64,000 nucleotides of DNA from Streptomyces sp. DI166 (GCF_900091315.1 NZ_FLSP01000043.1:1-64000); one strand, 5' to 3'. Shown: positions 16,601 to 26,153, numbered from the stretch's first letter. Numbers and translations are program-made. The notes: generated from the sequence alone by a model not told the origin.

Positions 16601-18277
16601 TCAGCGCCGGTAGATCGTGATCGAGTGTCCGACTGTATCGATCGGACGACTGCTGTCGATCAACTCGGCCAGTCGGCCGGTCGCCTTGGCCGCCGCACTG
16701 TCCGACACCACCAGCAGTCCGCGCACCTCACCGGCGGGCACCTTCCGGGGGTCGGCGGCCTCGATGCCGTAGTACGACGGCACCCCGCTGCCCTTGTAGA
16801 CGAGCCACACCCGCTCGCCCCGGTACCGCTCCTCCTCCAGCCGGTCCGCGAGCGCGCCGAGGTCCTGACCCCAGTCCACGGCCGCGTCGTGGAGACGCAG
16901 ATGCGTCTTCGCGGGACCGCCGAACGCTTCGTTGGAGTACGGCAGATAGTAGGGAAACGTCCGTAGCGAACTGACGGCCACGAACCCCACGAGCGCCGCC
17001 GCGACCCACACCGGGCCCCCGCGCAGCCGACCCCCGCGCAGGCCCGCCACGCACCCCGCGGCCACCGCCAGGAACATCGGCACGAACACCGCGTACCGCG
17101 TCCCGAAGTCCCGCGAGCCCTGCATGGCCACCGCCAGCAGCAGGCCCGCCGGCACCAGGAGATAGGGCGCCGCGGGCCGCAGCCGCCGCACCGCCACGAC
17201 CGCCACGGCACCCGCGACCCACAGCGCCAGCATGCCGAGCGGGGTCTTCACCAGCAGCGCGGCCGGGAGGTAGTACCAGAGCGAACCGGTGTACAGGCGC
17301 CCGAACAGAAAGCCCTGCCAGGGGTGGTTCTCGAAGGCGAACTGGATCCGCATCCCGTCCCGGTACGCCTCCGGGAACGGCATCAGCTGCACGGCCGCCC
17401 CCCGCAGTCCGCGCACCACCGGCACCGGCTGCTCCGGGTCCCACCGCAGCCGCGGATCGACCATCAGATACGTGACCCAGACGACGGCGACCGCGATCAC
17501 CGCCACGACGGCCGCACCCGCCAGCGCCCGCCGCGCCGCGATCCGCCGGCCGGCACCGCCGGTGGCGTGCCACACCGACACCGCCGCCAGCCCCATCAGC
17601 ACCGGCACCGCGGGCAGCGTGCTCATCTTCGTGGCCAGTGCCGCCCCGAGCGCCACCCCGGCGAGCGCGACATACGGCCGTGGCCGCAGCCGGGCCCGCC
17701 ACAGCAGCCACACCGCCGTCAGCACGAAGCCCGCCGCCGGCACGTCCAGCGTGGCCAGCGAGCCGTGCGCGATCAGATCGGGGGAGAAGCAGTACAGTGC
17801 CAGCGCGGTCAACCCCGCCACCGCACCGGCCAGTTCGCGGGCGAAGACGAGGACGACCAGCCCGAACAGCAGCGTCAGCACGATCACCGGCAGCCGTGCG
17901 AACAGCATCAGCCGCCAGGGGTCGTTGCCCGACTCGTAGAGCAGATGCCGCCCCACCTCGCCCTGATCGCCCTCGAACGCGGCGTCGTAGCGCGGATCGG
18001 CGAGCGCCACCCCGGCCGCCACCACCAGCTTGCCCAGCGGCGGATGCTCGGGGTTGAGGCGCAGGCTGTGCTCGTGGAGGTAGACGGCGGCCGTCCCCAC
18101 GTACACGGGTTCGTCGATGGTGGGCGTCTGCCGGACCGCGGTCGTCACCATCGCCACGGCCATCTGCGCGAGCAGCAGGACGGCCAGCAGCGGCACGAGC
18201 CAGGCCGGGAGCCGCCTTGCCCGCGCGCGCTCGCCGGCCGGGGCGGAGGGGCGGGTGTCCAGTTCGCTTGCCATCAT
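16601..18277 (-). CDS. Integral membrane glycosyltransferase (GT39/ArnT-like)
   Basis: This 558-residue polytopic membrane protein has about ten hydrophobic spans. An early acidic motif (TIDEPVYVGTAAVYLHEH) is followed by LNPEHPPLGKLVVAAG, the pattern of dolichyl/polyprenyl-phosphate-sugar-dependent glycosyltransferases (PMT/ArnT). A soluble C-terminal segment ends in the outer-face-like SYYGIEAADPRKVPAGEVR. It would transfer a sugar from a lipid carrier to a protein or lipid at the outer face. It starts at paired ATG codons at 18277/18274. Acceptor unknown. Confidence 0.8.
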   Translation of the reverse strand: MMASELDTRPSAPAGERARARRLPAWLVPLLAVLLLAQMAVAMVTTAVRQTPTIDEPVYVGTAAVYLHEHSLRLNPEHPPLGKLVVAAGVALADPRYDAAFEGDQGEVGRHLLYESGNDPWRLMLFARLPVIVLTLLFGLVVLVFARELAGAVAGLTALALYCFSPDLIAHGSLATLDVPAAGFVLTAVWLLWRARLRPRPYVALAGVALGAALATKMSTLPAVPVLMGLAAVSVWHATGGAGRRIAARRALAGAAVVAVIAVAVVWVTYLMVDPRLRWDPEQPVPVVRGLRGAAVQLMPFPEAYRDGMRIQFAFENHPWQGFLFGRLYTGSLWYYLPAALLVKTPLGMLALWVAGAVAVVAVRRLRPAAPYLLVPAGLLLAVAMQGSRDFGTRYAVFVPMFLAVAAGCVAGLRGGRLRGGPVWVAAALVGFVAVSSLRTFPYYLPYSNEAFGGPAKTHLRLHDAAVDWGQDLGALADRLEEERYRGERVWLVYKGSGVPSYYGIEAADPRKVPAGEVRGLLVVSDSAAAKATGRLAELIDSSRPIDTVGHSITIYRR

Positions 18278-18369
18278 CCGCCCTTTGTCGCCACCGGCCG
18301 CGCGGAGGCGGGAGGGGTGCCGCGGCGCGTCATGCGCCTACTGTGCACCAGCTCCCGCCCCAAGCGGTG

Positions 18370-20301
18370 TCACCGCCTCCGGAGTCGTACCGACAGACCG
18401 TCCGCCGTGTAGACGGGTACGGCCCGCAGTCGCTCGGAGTTCAGCTCGATCCGGTCGAACTGGCCGCGCAGCGCCGACGCGCGCAGCACCGGCACCGTAC
18501 TGCCCTCGGCGGGCGGCCGCTCGGCGTCCAGCCGCAGCACCAGCGCACTGCCCCGCTCCAGCCGCGCCCGCCGCTCCACCCGCAGCACCGGCCCGCACCC
18601 GGCGCTCAGCGTCGCCTCCAGCGTGCCGGAGTCCTGCGCGTAGGAGCCCGAGACCCGCGCCGCCGAGGCCACCCGCAGCGTCCCCGGGCCCGCCACCCGC
18701 ACATCACCGCGGCCCAGCGCGTCCCGGGACCCCGCGACCAGCACACCGCCCTCCACCACGGTCCCGCCCGAGTAGCGGTTGCTCCCCGTCAGGGTGAGCG
18801 TCCCGGTGCCCCGCTTGGTCAGCGAGCCCCGACCGCCGATGTCGTTGCGCCAGCTGTCGGCCGCGTGGAAGCCGCCCGCCGCCGCGTCCATGGTGACCGT
18901 CACCGCGGAGTCGAAGGCGCCGTAGCCGTCCGCCGCCGCGAACAGGTTCAGCCGTCCCCACTGCTCGAACCCGTCCAGCAGGACGTACCCGGCCGGCAGC
19001 GCCGTGCTGCGCAGCACCGCGCGCCGCTGCGCCGCGTCCAGGTACGGCAGCCGCGTCTCCAGCAGCACCTCCGCGCCCTTGGGCACGGTCAGCGGCACGT
19101 CGCGGCCGCGCCGGGGGAGGATGTACGTCAGCCGAGGGCGCACGGAGCGGGCGTTGGCCTCCCGGTCGGCGTACGGGTCGGTGCCGGGGCCGGCCGAGTG
19201 GGCGTAGGCGTACAGGTCCTCCGTGCCGGTCCGCTCCCGGAAGTACGCGAGCGCCTGGGCGCGGGCGGCGGCCTTGAGCTCGGCGTTGGCCGGGTCGCAG
19301 AGGGCGGCTGCCGTGAGCGCGGTGGCCATGACGCGTCCGGAGACGACGTCGACGGGGGAGTGCATGCCGGCCACGATCCGGGTGTCGGCCAGCGCGAAGG
19401 CGTGGGTGACCAGTTCCTGGAACCGCTCCGGTACGGCGTAGGCGTACGCCAGACCGGCCAGGTGCAGGGCGTTGGTGTGCCCGCTGGGGAAACCGCCGTC
19501 CTCGGCCGGGTCGGTGCCGCGCTGGCGCAGCAACTGCGGGGCGACGACGACCTCGGACTCGTAGACCGGATAGCCGAGTTCGTCCGTGCGGCCGGTGTCG
19601 ACGACCTCGCTGGCGGCGTTGAGCCGCCACGGACGCGGGTACTGGTGGGCGAACTTGGCCGGGTTGCCGGACGCGAACGGGCCGCGCACGGTGTCCACCA
19701 GCTCGGCCACCTTGCCCAGCTCCGAGCTGTGCGAACCCGCGCCGAGCGCCGACCCGGCCGGGGCGTCGGCGGGGAGGGCGTCGCTGATCCGGCCGGGCGG
19801 GGTGCCGTCGGGGGCACTGGTGATCGAGGTGACCGCCTTGGCGCCGGTGCGGTACAGCTCGGCCAGCGGACCCAGGCCCGCGATCATGGCGTAGCTCTGG
19901 TGCTGCCGGTCGACGACGAACGCCTCCTTCGCCTGCTCGTCCGTGCGCGCCGTGGTGACGCGCACACAGTGCCGGACGTTGGCGCGCAGCACCTCGGGCA
20001 GCAGCGGGGTGCCGGTGTTCCAGGCGTCGCCGGTCTTCCACACCTCGGCGAAGCCGCCCAGGATGCGGACCACGGCGTTGGTCTCGGGGGTGAGGTTCGC
20101 GGCGATGTTGCTGCGGTAGTCGTCGACGAACGCGGGGAGCGCGACGGCGGCCTTGGCGTCCGCGGCGGCGAGCCAGGTCACGAAGGTGGGCGCGGCCAGC
20201 ACCCCGGCCGAGGCGCCCAGGGACGTCCTGAGGAACCCCCTTCTGTTCAGGGCGGCTTCACGGACCGGTGCGAGGGGCCGGGGCCCGGCGGTGGACGGCA
20301 T
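18370..20301 (-). CDS. Secreted PAP2/vanadium haloperoxidase-like protein with autotransporter-type beta repeat
   Basis: The protein has 643 residues. It has a Tat-like signal (NRRGFLRTSLGASAGVLAAP). The middle is a PAP2 acid phosphatase/vanadium haloperoxidase domain with active-site motifs GFPSGHTNALHLAG and TRIVAGMHSPVDVVSGR. The C-terminal third holds an autotransporter-associated beta-strand motif (LTLTGSNRYSGGTVVEGG) that continues as a beta-rich region. The start at ATG 20301 follows AGAGAGG; the longer frame lacks a site. It may dephosphorylate an extracellular substrate or halogenate; the vanadate-binding set cannot be checked fully by eye. Confidence 0.8.
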   Translation of the reverse strand: MPSTAGPRPLAPVREAALNRRGFLRTSLGASAGVLAAPTFVTWLAAADAKAAVALPAFVDDYRSNIAANLTPETNAVVRILGGFAEVWKTGDAWNTGTPLLPEVLRANVRHCVRVTTARTDEQAKEAFVVDRQHQSYAMIAGLGPLAELYRTGAKAVTSITSAPDGTPPGRISDALPADAPAGSALGAGSHSSELGKVAELVDTVRGPFASGNPAKFAHQYPRPWRLNAASEVVDTGRTDELGYPVYESEVVVAPQLLRQRGTDPAEDGGFPSGHTNALHLAGLAYAYAVPERFQELVTHAFALADTRIVAGMHSPVDVVSGRVMATALTAAALCDPANAELKAAARAQALAYFRERTGTEDLYAYAHSAGPGTDPYADREANARSVRPRLTYILPRRGRDVPLTVPKGAEVLLETRLPYLDAAQRRAVLRSTALPAGYVLLDGFEQWGRLNLFAAADGYGAFDSAVTVTMDAAAGGFHAADSWRNDIGGRGSLTKRGTGTLTLTGSNRYSGGTVVEGGVLVAGSRDALGRGDVRVAGPGTLRVASAARVSGSYAQDSGTLEATLSAGCGPVLRVERRARLERGSALVLRLDAERPPAEGSTVPVLRASALRGQFDRIELNSERLRAVPVYTADGLSVRLRRR

Positions 20302-20370
20302 GCGACTGCCTCTCTGGAGTCCTCGGCCCAAGGGCCGGGAGAGGAAACGGAAGTGACGGAGCCTCAGAGA

Positions 20371-21279
20371 TCAAAGGAGCGAATGGGCAAGGGCTGTCGC
20401 CCCCTGCACCGGCGGAACGGTGAGCCGCGTCGGCCGTGCCCCGGGAACGGAATCGGCGAGCGCGGTCACGAAGGCGTCGTACAGCGCGGGTTGGGACAGG
20501 ATCGTGCCGCCCGCGACCACCACGTCGTCCACCGCGGCGCCGCGCACGGCGAGTCGCCGTACGAGTCCGGCCAGCGACCGGCCGCCCTCGGCGATCACGG
20601 AACGGGCGAGCGCGGAACCGGCCTCGGCCGCCGCGAACACCACCGGCGCGCGGCTGCCCCAGTCGGCGGAGACATCCTCGGCGGACTCCAACGCGGCACC
20701 CAGCGCGGGCACTTCGGCCACCTCGAACGCGGTCGTCAGCCCCTCGGCCAGCGCGTCCGGGGTCTCCCCGCGGTCGTGCGCCGCCCAGACGGCCCGTACG
20801 GCCTCCCGGACGAGCCCGGCCGCGCCGCCCTCGTCGCCGAGGACCGCGCCCCAGCCGCCGACCTGGAGCGGGCTGCCGTCGGGCAGCCGCCCGACGGCGA
20901 CCGAGCCGGTGCCCGCGACCAGACCGACGCCCTTTTCCAGACCGGCGGCCGGGACGAGGAGTTCGGCGTCGCCGACCACCAACACGGGAGCGTCGAGGTG
21001 GAGTTGGAGCGCATACATGATCCAGGCGCACTGGCGTGGGGTCTCGCAGGCGTGTCCGCCGACCGCCACGGCGCCCGGGCGTGCGCCCGTCGGCAGGGCG
21101 TCGGCGATCAGTGTGGCGAGCCAGTCGGCCGCGGCCACCGGGTCGTGCGGCCGCCAGCCGGTGCTCGCCCGGACCCGGTCGGCGACAAGGTCCGCGCCCG
21201 CGACCGCGCGCAGATGCGTCTTGGTGCCGCCCACGTCGATACCGACCACGAGCGGGGACAGGAGAGAAGAGTCCTGCAC
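20371..21279 (-). CDS. BadF/BadG-type sugar kinase (N-acetylglucosamine kinase-like)
   Basis: This 302-residue ASKHA-fold ATPase has phosphate-1 motif VVGIDVGGTKTHLRAV, GLVAGTGSVAVGR and the adenosine segment VVVAGGTILSQPAL. It is probably a cytoplasmic kinase for an amino sugar. It diverges from the ROK regulator at 21502 and lies beside a sugar importer, consistent with phosphorylating the imported sugar. I chose GTG 21279 because AAAGAGA precedes it and homologous sequence begins there. The sugar itself is inferred from family only. Confidence 0.8.
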   Translation of the reverse strand: MQDSSLLSPLVVGIDVGGTKTHLRAVAGADLVADRVRASTGWRPHDPVAAADWLATLIADALPTGARPGAVAVGGHACETPRQCAWIMYALQLHLDAPVLVVGDAELLVPAAGLEKGVGLVAGTGSVAVGRLPDGSPLQVGGWGAVLGDEGGAAGLVREAVRAVWAAHDRGETPDALAEGLTTAFEVAEVPALGAALESAEDVSADWGSRAPVVFAAAEAGSALARSVIAEGGRSLAGLVRRLAVRGAAVDDVVVAGGTILSQPALYDAFVTALADSVPGARPTRLTVPPVQGATALAHSLL

Positions 21280-21418
21280 GGGATCTCTTTCGTCGTTGCA
21301 GTCGTAGCAGGGGTGCTGTTGTCTGCGACGGCGGGCGAACCGCGCCTGGACAGGGGAAGTCGGTCGGGAAGCCCCGGGACGGGCTTCGAAGGGGTGCGGC
21401 AGGCGAGTACCGCCGGAG

Positions 21419-21442
21419 TTCGTTAGGAAGTTAACTAACGAA
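21419..21442 (+). promoter_or_regulatory. Perfect palindromic operator between kinase and ROK regulator
   Basis: The arms TTCGTTAG (21419-21426) and CTAACGAA (21435-21442) flank GAAGTTAA. This AT-rich symmetric element in the divergent promoter region resembles operators of ROK-family repressors (GTTA...TAAC type). It is best explained as the binding site of the adjacent ROK protein, controlling both directions. Binding is inferred. Confidence 0.65.
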
Positions 21443-21501
21443 GTAGGGTGCGTCAAGCGCCGCACCGAGACCGGACGGCCACAGCACGATCTGGGGAGAC
21501 C

Positions 21502-22617
21502 ATGGACCTGAGCGAGAGCGCGCGTGCGGTGTTCGCCGTGCTGGCCGGGGCGAGCACCGCCACCCGCCCCCGGCTCGCGGCGGACGCGGGACTGTCGAAA
21601 CCGACCGTGTCCTCCGCCGTCGCCGAGTTGGAGGCGGCCGGACTCGCCGCCCACTCCGGCACCGCGGCCGGCGCGATCGGCCGCTCCGCCGCCGTCTACC
21701 GGCTCGGCCCCGCCGCCGGCGCCGTCCTCGCCGTGGACCTCGGCCCGGACCGCACCCGGGTGCGCGGCTGCGCCCTCGACGGCACCCTGCTCGCCGAGGG
21801 CGACGGCACCCGCGCCGAGGCCGCCGGGACCGTACGCGCGGTGCTGTCCGAACTGCCCGCCGACGCCCCGCTGCGCACCATCGTGGTCGCCGTCGGCGAT
21901 GTCACCACCCGCGACGGCACCCGGATGCGGCCCGCCACCGCCAAGGCCGGACCGGTCTACGACCAGGTGGCCGTGGCGCTGCCCCCGGGCGTTCCCGTGC
22001 ACCTGGAGAACAACGTCAACTGCGCCGCCCTCGCCGAACTGCACCAAGGCGCGGCCCGCGGCCGGGACACCTTCGGCTACCTGCGCATCGGCGTCGGCAT
22101 CGGTCTCGGTGTGGTCATCGGCGGCCGGGTGCTGCGCGGCGCGAACGGCGCCGCCGGTGAGGTCGCGCGGCTGCCCTTCCCGTGGGACGAGTCCCGCGAG
22201 CCGCGCCGCGAGGCGCTGGAGGAGCACATCGGCGTGCGGTCGCTGCTGCGGCGTACGGCCGAGGCGTGGCGGGACGGCGACGGGCCCTGCCCGCGCACCG
22301 CCGAGCGGCTGTTCGCGCTGGCCGGCGAGGGGCACGCCACCGCCCTCGCCATGGTCGGGCGGCACGCCGCCGACATCGGACGGCTGGCCGCCGCGGTCTC
22401 CGCCGTCCTGGACCCGGGCCTGATCGTGCTGGGCGGCGCCGTCGGCGCGAACCCGCAGCTCCTGCCCGGTGTCCGGACCGCGCTCGCCGAGCTGAGCTGG
22501 CCCACCGAGGTCGTCAGCAGCGCCCTCGGGGACAGCGGCACCGTCGTCGGGGCGACCCGGCTCGCGGTGGCCCGCGGAATCCAAACCGTGACCGGCGTCG
22601 GCACGGGCAGGCATTGA
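21502..22617 (+). CDS. ROK-family transcriptional regulator
   Basis: The protein has 371 residues. An N-terminal winged helix (about 5-60, with PRLAADAGLSKPTVSSAVAE) is followed by a ROK sugar-kinase-like domain with VLAVDLGPDRTRVRG and GYLRIGVGIGLGVVIGG. The zinc-binding Cys cluster typical of ROK proteins (CxCGxxGCxE) is missing; PFPWDESREP stands in its place. It is probably a sugar-responsive repressor of the flanking kinase and importer. The start at ATG 21502 follows CTGGGGAG. Confidence 0.85.
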   Translation: MDLSESARAVFAVLAGASTATRPRLAADAGLSKPTVSSAVAELEAAGLAAHSGTAAGAIGRSAAVYRLGPAAGAVLAVDLGPDRTRVRGCALDGTLLAEGDGTRAEAAGTVRAVLSELPADAPLRTIVVAVGDVTTRDGTRMRPATAKAGPVYDQVAVALPPGVPVHLENNVNCAALAELHQGAARGRDTFGYLRIGVGIGLGVVIGGRVLRGANGAAGEVARLPFPWDESREPRREALEEHIGVRSLLRRTAEAWRDGDGPCPRTAERLFALAGEGHATALAMVGRHAADIGRLAAAVSAVLDPGLIVLGGAVGANPQLLPGVRTALAELSWPTEVVSSALGDSGTVVGATRLAVARGIQTVTGVGTGRH

Positions 22618-22640
22618 CGGACTCCGGCCGCTTCTGCCAA

Positions 22641-22657
22641 TGTCCGGACAAGCGCTT
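22641..22657 (+). promoter_or_regulatory. Two adjacent palindromes upstream of the second ABC importer
   Basis: TGTCCGGACA (22641-22650) and AAGCGCTT (22650-22657) are perfect palindromes sharing one base. They lie about 230 bases before the binding-protein gene and 24 bases after the ROK gene. The AAGCGCTT core resembles LacI-type operators. The remaining sequence to 22883 shows nothing else I can name. Confidence 0.35.
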
Positions 22658-22883
22658 TCTGAACCGGCGGGACCCGGTTCAGGGCGGGGCACCGCGCCGT
22701 ACCGCGTACGGCGCTCCGGACGAGGGCGTGCTCGTCCGGACACGGCAGGGACGAACGCCGTGCACCCCGCCCGTCAGGGCCGCGCGACCGGGCGAGGTCG
22801 CGGCACCGGAACGCGCCATCCACGAGGATCCCGAGCCGCCTGTACCGGCGGGCGATCCGTCACGCACATCCAGGGAGGACCCG

Positions 22884-24215
22884 GTGGGTCACCAGATCTC
22901 GCGCAGAACCCTTTTCCGCACCGCGAGCGGCCTCGCCGTCGTCGGCGGCCTCGGCGGCGCCCTGAGCGCCTGCGGCGGCGGCACCGGAGCCGGCAGCACC
23001 AGCAGCGAGCTCACCATGACGTGGTGGGGCAGCGACGACCGGCACGCCGCCTACAAGAAGGCGCTGGCCTCCTTCCAGAAGGACAACCCCAAGGTCAAGA
23101 TCCGGGAGACCTACTCCGGGTACGACGGATACTTCGACAAGTTCAACACCAACATCGCCGGCGGCAGCGCCCCCGACCTGCTGCAGATGGACACCGCGCT
23201 GGTCGCGCAGTACGCCCGCAAGGGCGTCCTCGCCCCGCTCGACTCCTATGTCGGCAAGTCGCTCGACCTCACCGGCTTCTCCAAGACGCTGCTCGCCGCG
23301 GGCACCGTCGACGGCAAGCTCTACGGCGTGCCCTCCGGCATCGGCGTCAACCAGCTCACCGTCAACCGCTCCGGCCTGGAGGACCTCGGGCTGAAGCTCC
23401 CCGACCGCGAGTGGACCTGGGCCGACCTGAGGAAGATCTCCCAGGACGTCTACAAGAAGAGCGGTGGCAAGATCCACGGCGTCGACGACGTCGGCGGCGG
23501 CTCCCTGCAGGCGTTCGAGATCTACGCCCGCGAGCACGGCGAGACCTTCTTCTCCGAGGACGGCAAGAACGTCGGCTTCAGCCCCGAGACCCTCCAGCGG
23601 TGGTGGGAGTACTGGGCCGAGATGCGCAAGCTGAACGCCTGCCCGCCCCCGGCGATCACCTCCGCCGCGCACAACGACCTCACCAAGAACGCGGTCGTCA
23701 TCGGCAAGGCCCTGTTCACCTTCGACATCGGCGTCTACGGCGCCGGCGGCTCGGTCACCGACGCGCAGCTGGACTTCCTGCCCAGCCCGCAGGGCGACTG
23801 GTCCGGTGCCCGCGAGGGCAACTACGTCAACGGTGGAGTGCTGCTGAGCGCCACCAAGTCCAGCAAGCGGGTCGGCGACTCGGTGAAGATCATGTCGTTC
23901 TTCGCCCAGGACGAGACCGCCATCAAGGCGATGCAGCTCTTCCGCGGCATCCCGCCGACCGAGAAGGCCCGCGACCTGATCGCCTCGGGCCTGAGCGAGA
24001 CGGACAAGCTCAACATGGAGATGGCCGACTACATCTCCAAGCGGGTCTCCGCGGCGAGTGACGCCCTGCCCACCCCGCCGGCTCCGCCGCAGGGCGCCGA
24101 CCAGATCTGGGACCTGCTGTTCCAGTCGAACCTCGCGATCGCCTTCGGAAAGAAGTCGATCAAGGCGCAGCTCGGTGAGTTCTTCGACCAGGCGGCGGGC
24201 ATTCTGGGCGGCTGA
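22884..24215 (+). CDS. Sugar ABC transporter substrate-binding lipoprotein
   Basis: This 443-residue family-1 solute-binding protein has a combined Tat and lipoprotein signal (SRRTLFRTASGLAVVGG, lipobox LSAC). The mature domain begins ELTMTWWGSDDRHAAYKKAL and shows family features such as GGSAPDLLQMD. GTG 22884 is chosen because AGGGAGG at 22872-22878 lies 5 bases before it. It leads the operon with two permeases and the 622-residue protein. The ligand is unknown; the kinase next door hints at an amino sugar or oligosaccharide. Confidence 0.92.
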   Translation: MGHQISRRTLFRTASGLAVVGGLGGALSACGGGTGAGSTSSELTMTWWGSDDRHAAYKKALASFQKDNPKVKIRETYSGYDGYFDKFNTNIAGGSAPDLLQMDTALVAQYARKGVLAPLDSYVGKSLDLTGFSKTLLAAGTVDGKLYGVPSGIGVNQLTVNRSGLEDLGLKLPDREWTWADLRKISQDVYKKSGGKIHGVDDVGGGSLQAFEIYAREHGETFFSEDGKNVGFSPETLQRWWEYWAEMRKLNACPPPAITSAAHNDLTKNAVVIGKALFTFDIGVYGAGGSVTDAQLDFLPSPQGDWSGAREGNYVNGGVLLSATKSSKRVGDSVKIMSFFAQDETAIKAMQLFRGIPPTEKARDLIASGLSETDKLNMEMADYISKRVSAASDALPTPPAPPQGADQIWDLLFQSNLAIAFGKKSIKAQLGEFFDQAAGILGG

Positions 24216-24259
24216 GCCCGCACCGCGCAGCACAGACACCCGGAGAGGGCCAGGGAGAC

Positions 24260-25243
24260 ATGAGTACGACCACTGCGAAGACCGATGCGGTCGCATCGGA
24301 ACCGTCGGTTCCGTCGACCCCGTCCGACCGGCGGGAACGCGACCGCATGCGCCGCCGCCTCGCCAGACGGCGGGGCGGGGGATGGTGGCCGTACCTCTTC
24401 CTGGCCCCCTGGTTCGTCGGCCTGTTCGGGCTGACGATCTACCCGATGCTGGACTCGCTGTACCTGTCCTTCACCGACTTCGACCTGCTCACCCCGGCTC
24501 AGTGGACCGGCACCGACAACTACGAGCGGATGTTCACCGACGACCCGGTCTTCTGGGATTCGGTGCACGCCACGCTGGTCTACGTCGTGGTGTCGGTGCC
24601 GCTGAAGCTGGCGCTCGCGCTCGCCGTGGCGATGCTGCTCAACCGGGATCTGAAGGGCATCGGCCTGTACCGGGCCGCCTTCTATCTGCCGTCCCTGCTC
24701 GGCGGTGCCGTCGCCATCGCCATCGTGTGGCGGCAGGTCTTCGGCGGTGACGGGCTGTTCAACGACTTCCTCGCCTGGTTCGGCATCGAGGGCCAGGACT
24801 GGATCTCCAGCCCCGACACCGCCCTCTACACCCTGGTCCTGCTGGCCGTCTGGCAGTTCGGCACCCCGATGGTGATCTTCCTGGCCGGACTGAAGCAACT
24901 GCCCAAGGACGTCTACGAGGCCGCCGCGATCGACGGCGCGAGCCCGGTCACCCGCTTCTTCCGGATCACCCTGCCGCTGCTCACCCCGATCGTCTTCTTC
25001 AACGTGGTCCTCCAGATCATCGACGCGTTCAAGACGTTCACCCCCGCGTTCGTGATCAGCAACGGCTCGGGCGGACCGCTCAACTCGACCATGCTGTACT
25101 CCCTCTACCTCTACAAGAAGGGCTTCACCGACCTCCAGATGGGCTACGCCTCGGCGCTGGCCTGGGTGCTGTTCCTGGTCATCGCGGGATTCACGGCGGT
25201 CAACTTCATCGCCGGCCGCTACTGGGTCCACTACGACGACTGA
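24260..25243 (+). CDS. Sugar ABC transporter permease (MalF-like)
   Basis: This 327-residue permease has a long basic cytoplasmic N terminus (RRERDRMRRRLARRRGG) and about six membrane helices. The EAA motif EAAAIDGASPVTRFFRITLP is the ATPase contact. It follows the binding protein by 44 bases, with GGAGAGGGCCAGGGAG before the ATG, and forms a pair with the next gene. Confidence 0.92.
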   Translation: MSTTTAKTDAVASEPSVPSTPSDRRERDRMRRRLARRRGGGWWPYLFLAPWFVGLFGLTIYPMLDSLYLSFTDFDLLTPAQWTGTDNYERMFTDDPVFWDSVHATLVYVVVSVPLKLALALAVAMLLNRDLKGIGLYRAAFYLPSLLGGAVAIAIVWRQVFGGDGLFNDFLAWFGIEGQDWISSPDTALYTLVLLAVWQFGTPMVIFLAGLKQLPKDVYEAAAIDGASPVTRFFRITLPLLTPIVFFNVVLQIIDAFKTFTPAFVISNGSGGPLNSTMLYSLYLYKKGFTDLQMGYASALAWVLFLVIAGFTAVNFIAGRYWVHYDD

Positions 25244-25267
25244 GCCGAGCGAGGAGCCTGCAACCCC

Positions 25268-26146
25268 ATGTCCGCCATCACACCCAACGCCTCGCCGCTG
25301 GCCCGCCTGCGTTCGCTGACCGGCCCGCGCCGCATCTTCACGCACACCCTGCTGATCGGGGTGGCCGTCGTGATGCTCTACCCGCTGCTGTGGATGCTGA
25401 GCAGTTCGCTCAAGCCCGACACCGAGATCTTCACCCACCCCGGCCTGATCCCCAACGAACTGCGCCCGGAGAACTACTCCGAGGGCTGGAGCGGCTCCGG
25501 CAACTCCTTCTCCCTCTACATCACCAACTCGCTGATCGTCACGATCGGCGCGGTGATCGGAAACGTCATCTCCTGCTCGCTGGCCGCCTACGCCTTCGCC
25601 CGCTTCGAGTTCCGCGGCAAGAAGATCTGGTTCGGCCTGATGCTCGGCACGCTGATGCTGCCCACCCAGGCGGTGCTGATCCCGCAGTACACGATCTTCT
25701 ACAACCTGACCTGGATCAACACCTATCTGCCGCTGATCGTGCCGAAGTTCCTCGCGGTGGACGCCTTCTTCATCTTCCTGATGGTCCAGTTCATCCGCTC
25801 CATCCCGCGCGAGCTGGACCAGGCGGCGATGATGGACGGCGCCAACCCCCTGCAGATCTACTGGAAGATCATCCTGCCGCTGATGAAGCCGGCCCTGATC
25901 ACCACCACGATCTTCACCTTCATCTGGACCTACGACGACTTCCTGCACCAGCTCGTCTACCTCCAGCAGAACGAGAAGTTCACCGTGCCCCTCGGTCTCA
26001 CCCTGTTCCTCGACCAGACCAGCGGCTCCTCCTACGGCGCCATGTTCGCGATGTCGACCCTCGCCCTGCTGCCCACCCTCATCTGCTTCCTGATCTTCCA
26101 GAAGCGGCTGGTCGAGGGCATGGCGACCTCGGGCATGAAGGGCTGA
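25268..26146 (+). CDS. Sugar ABC transporter permease (MalG-like)
   Basis: This 292-residue permease has about six membrane helices. Its EAA-type loop has a divergent start (DQAAMMDGANPLQIYWKIILP). It starts 24 bases after the first permease behind GAGGAG. There is no ATPase gene in the operon, as in the first importer. Confidence 0.92.
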   Translation: MSAITPNASPLARLRSLTGPRRIFTHTLLIGVAVVMLYPLLWMLSSSLKPDTEIFTHPGLIPNELRPENYSEGWSGSGNSFSLYITNSLIVTIGAVIGNVISCSLAAYAFARFEFRGKKIWFGLMLGTLMLPTQAVLIPQYTIFYNLTWINTYLPLIVPKFLAVDAFFIFLMVQFIRSIPRELDQAAMMDGANPLQIYWKIILPLMKPALITTTIFTFIWTYDDFLHQLVYLQQNEKFTVPLGLTLFLDQTSGSSYGAMFAMSTLALLPTLICFLIFQKRLVEGMATSGMKG

Positions 26147-26153
26147 GCACCGT

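Noticed and set aside
20371..22743. Long minus-strand frame across the divergent kinase/ROK region
   Set aside because: The part beyond 21279 is antisense to the ROK gene, with no homology or ribosome site; the operator lies inside it.
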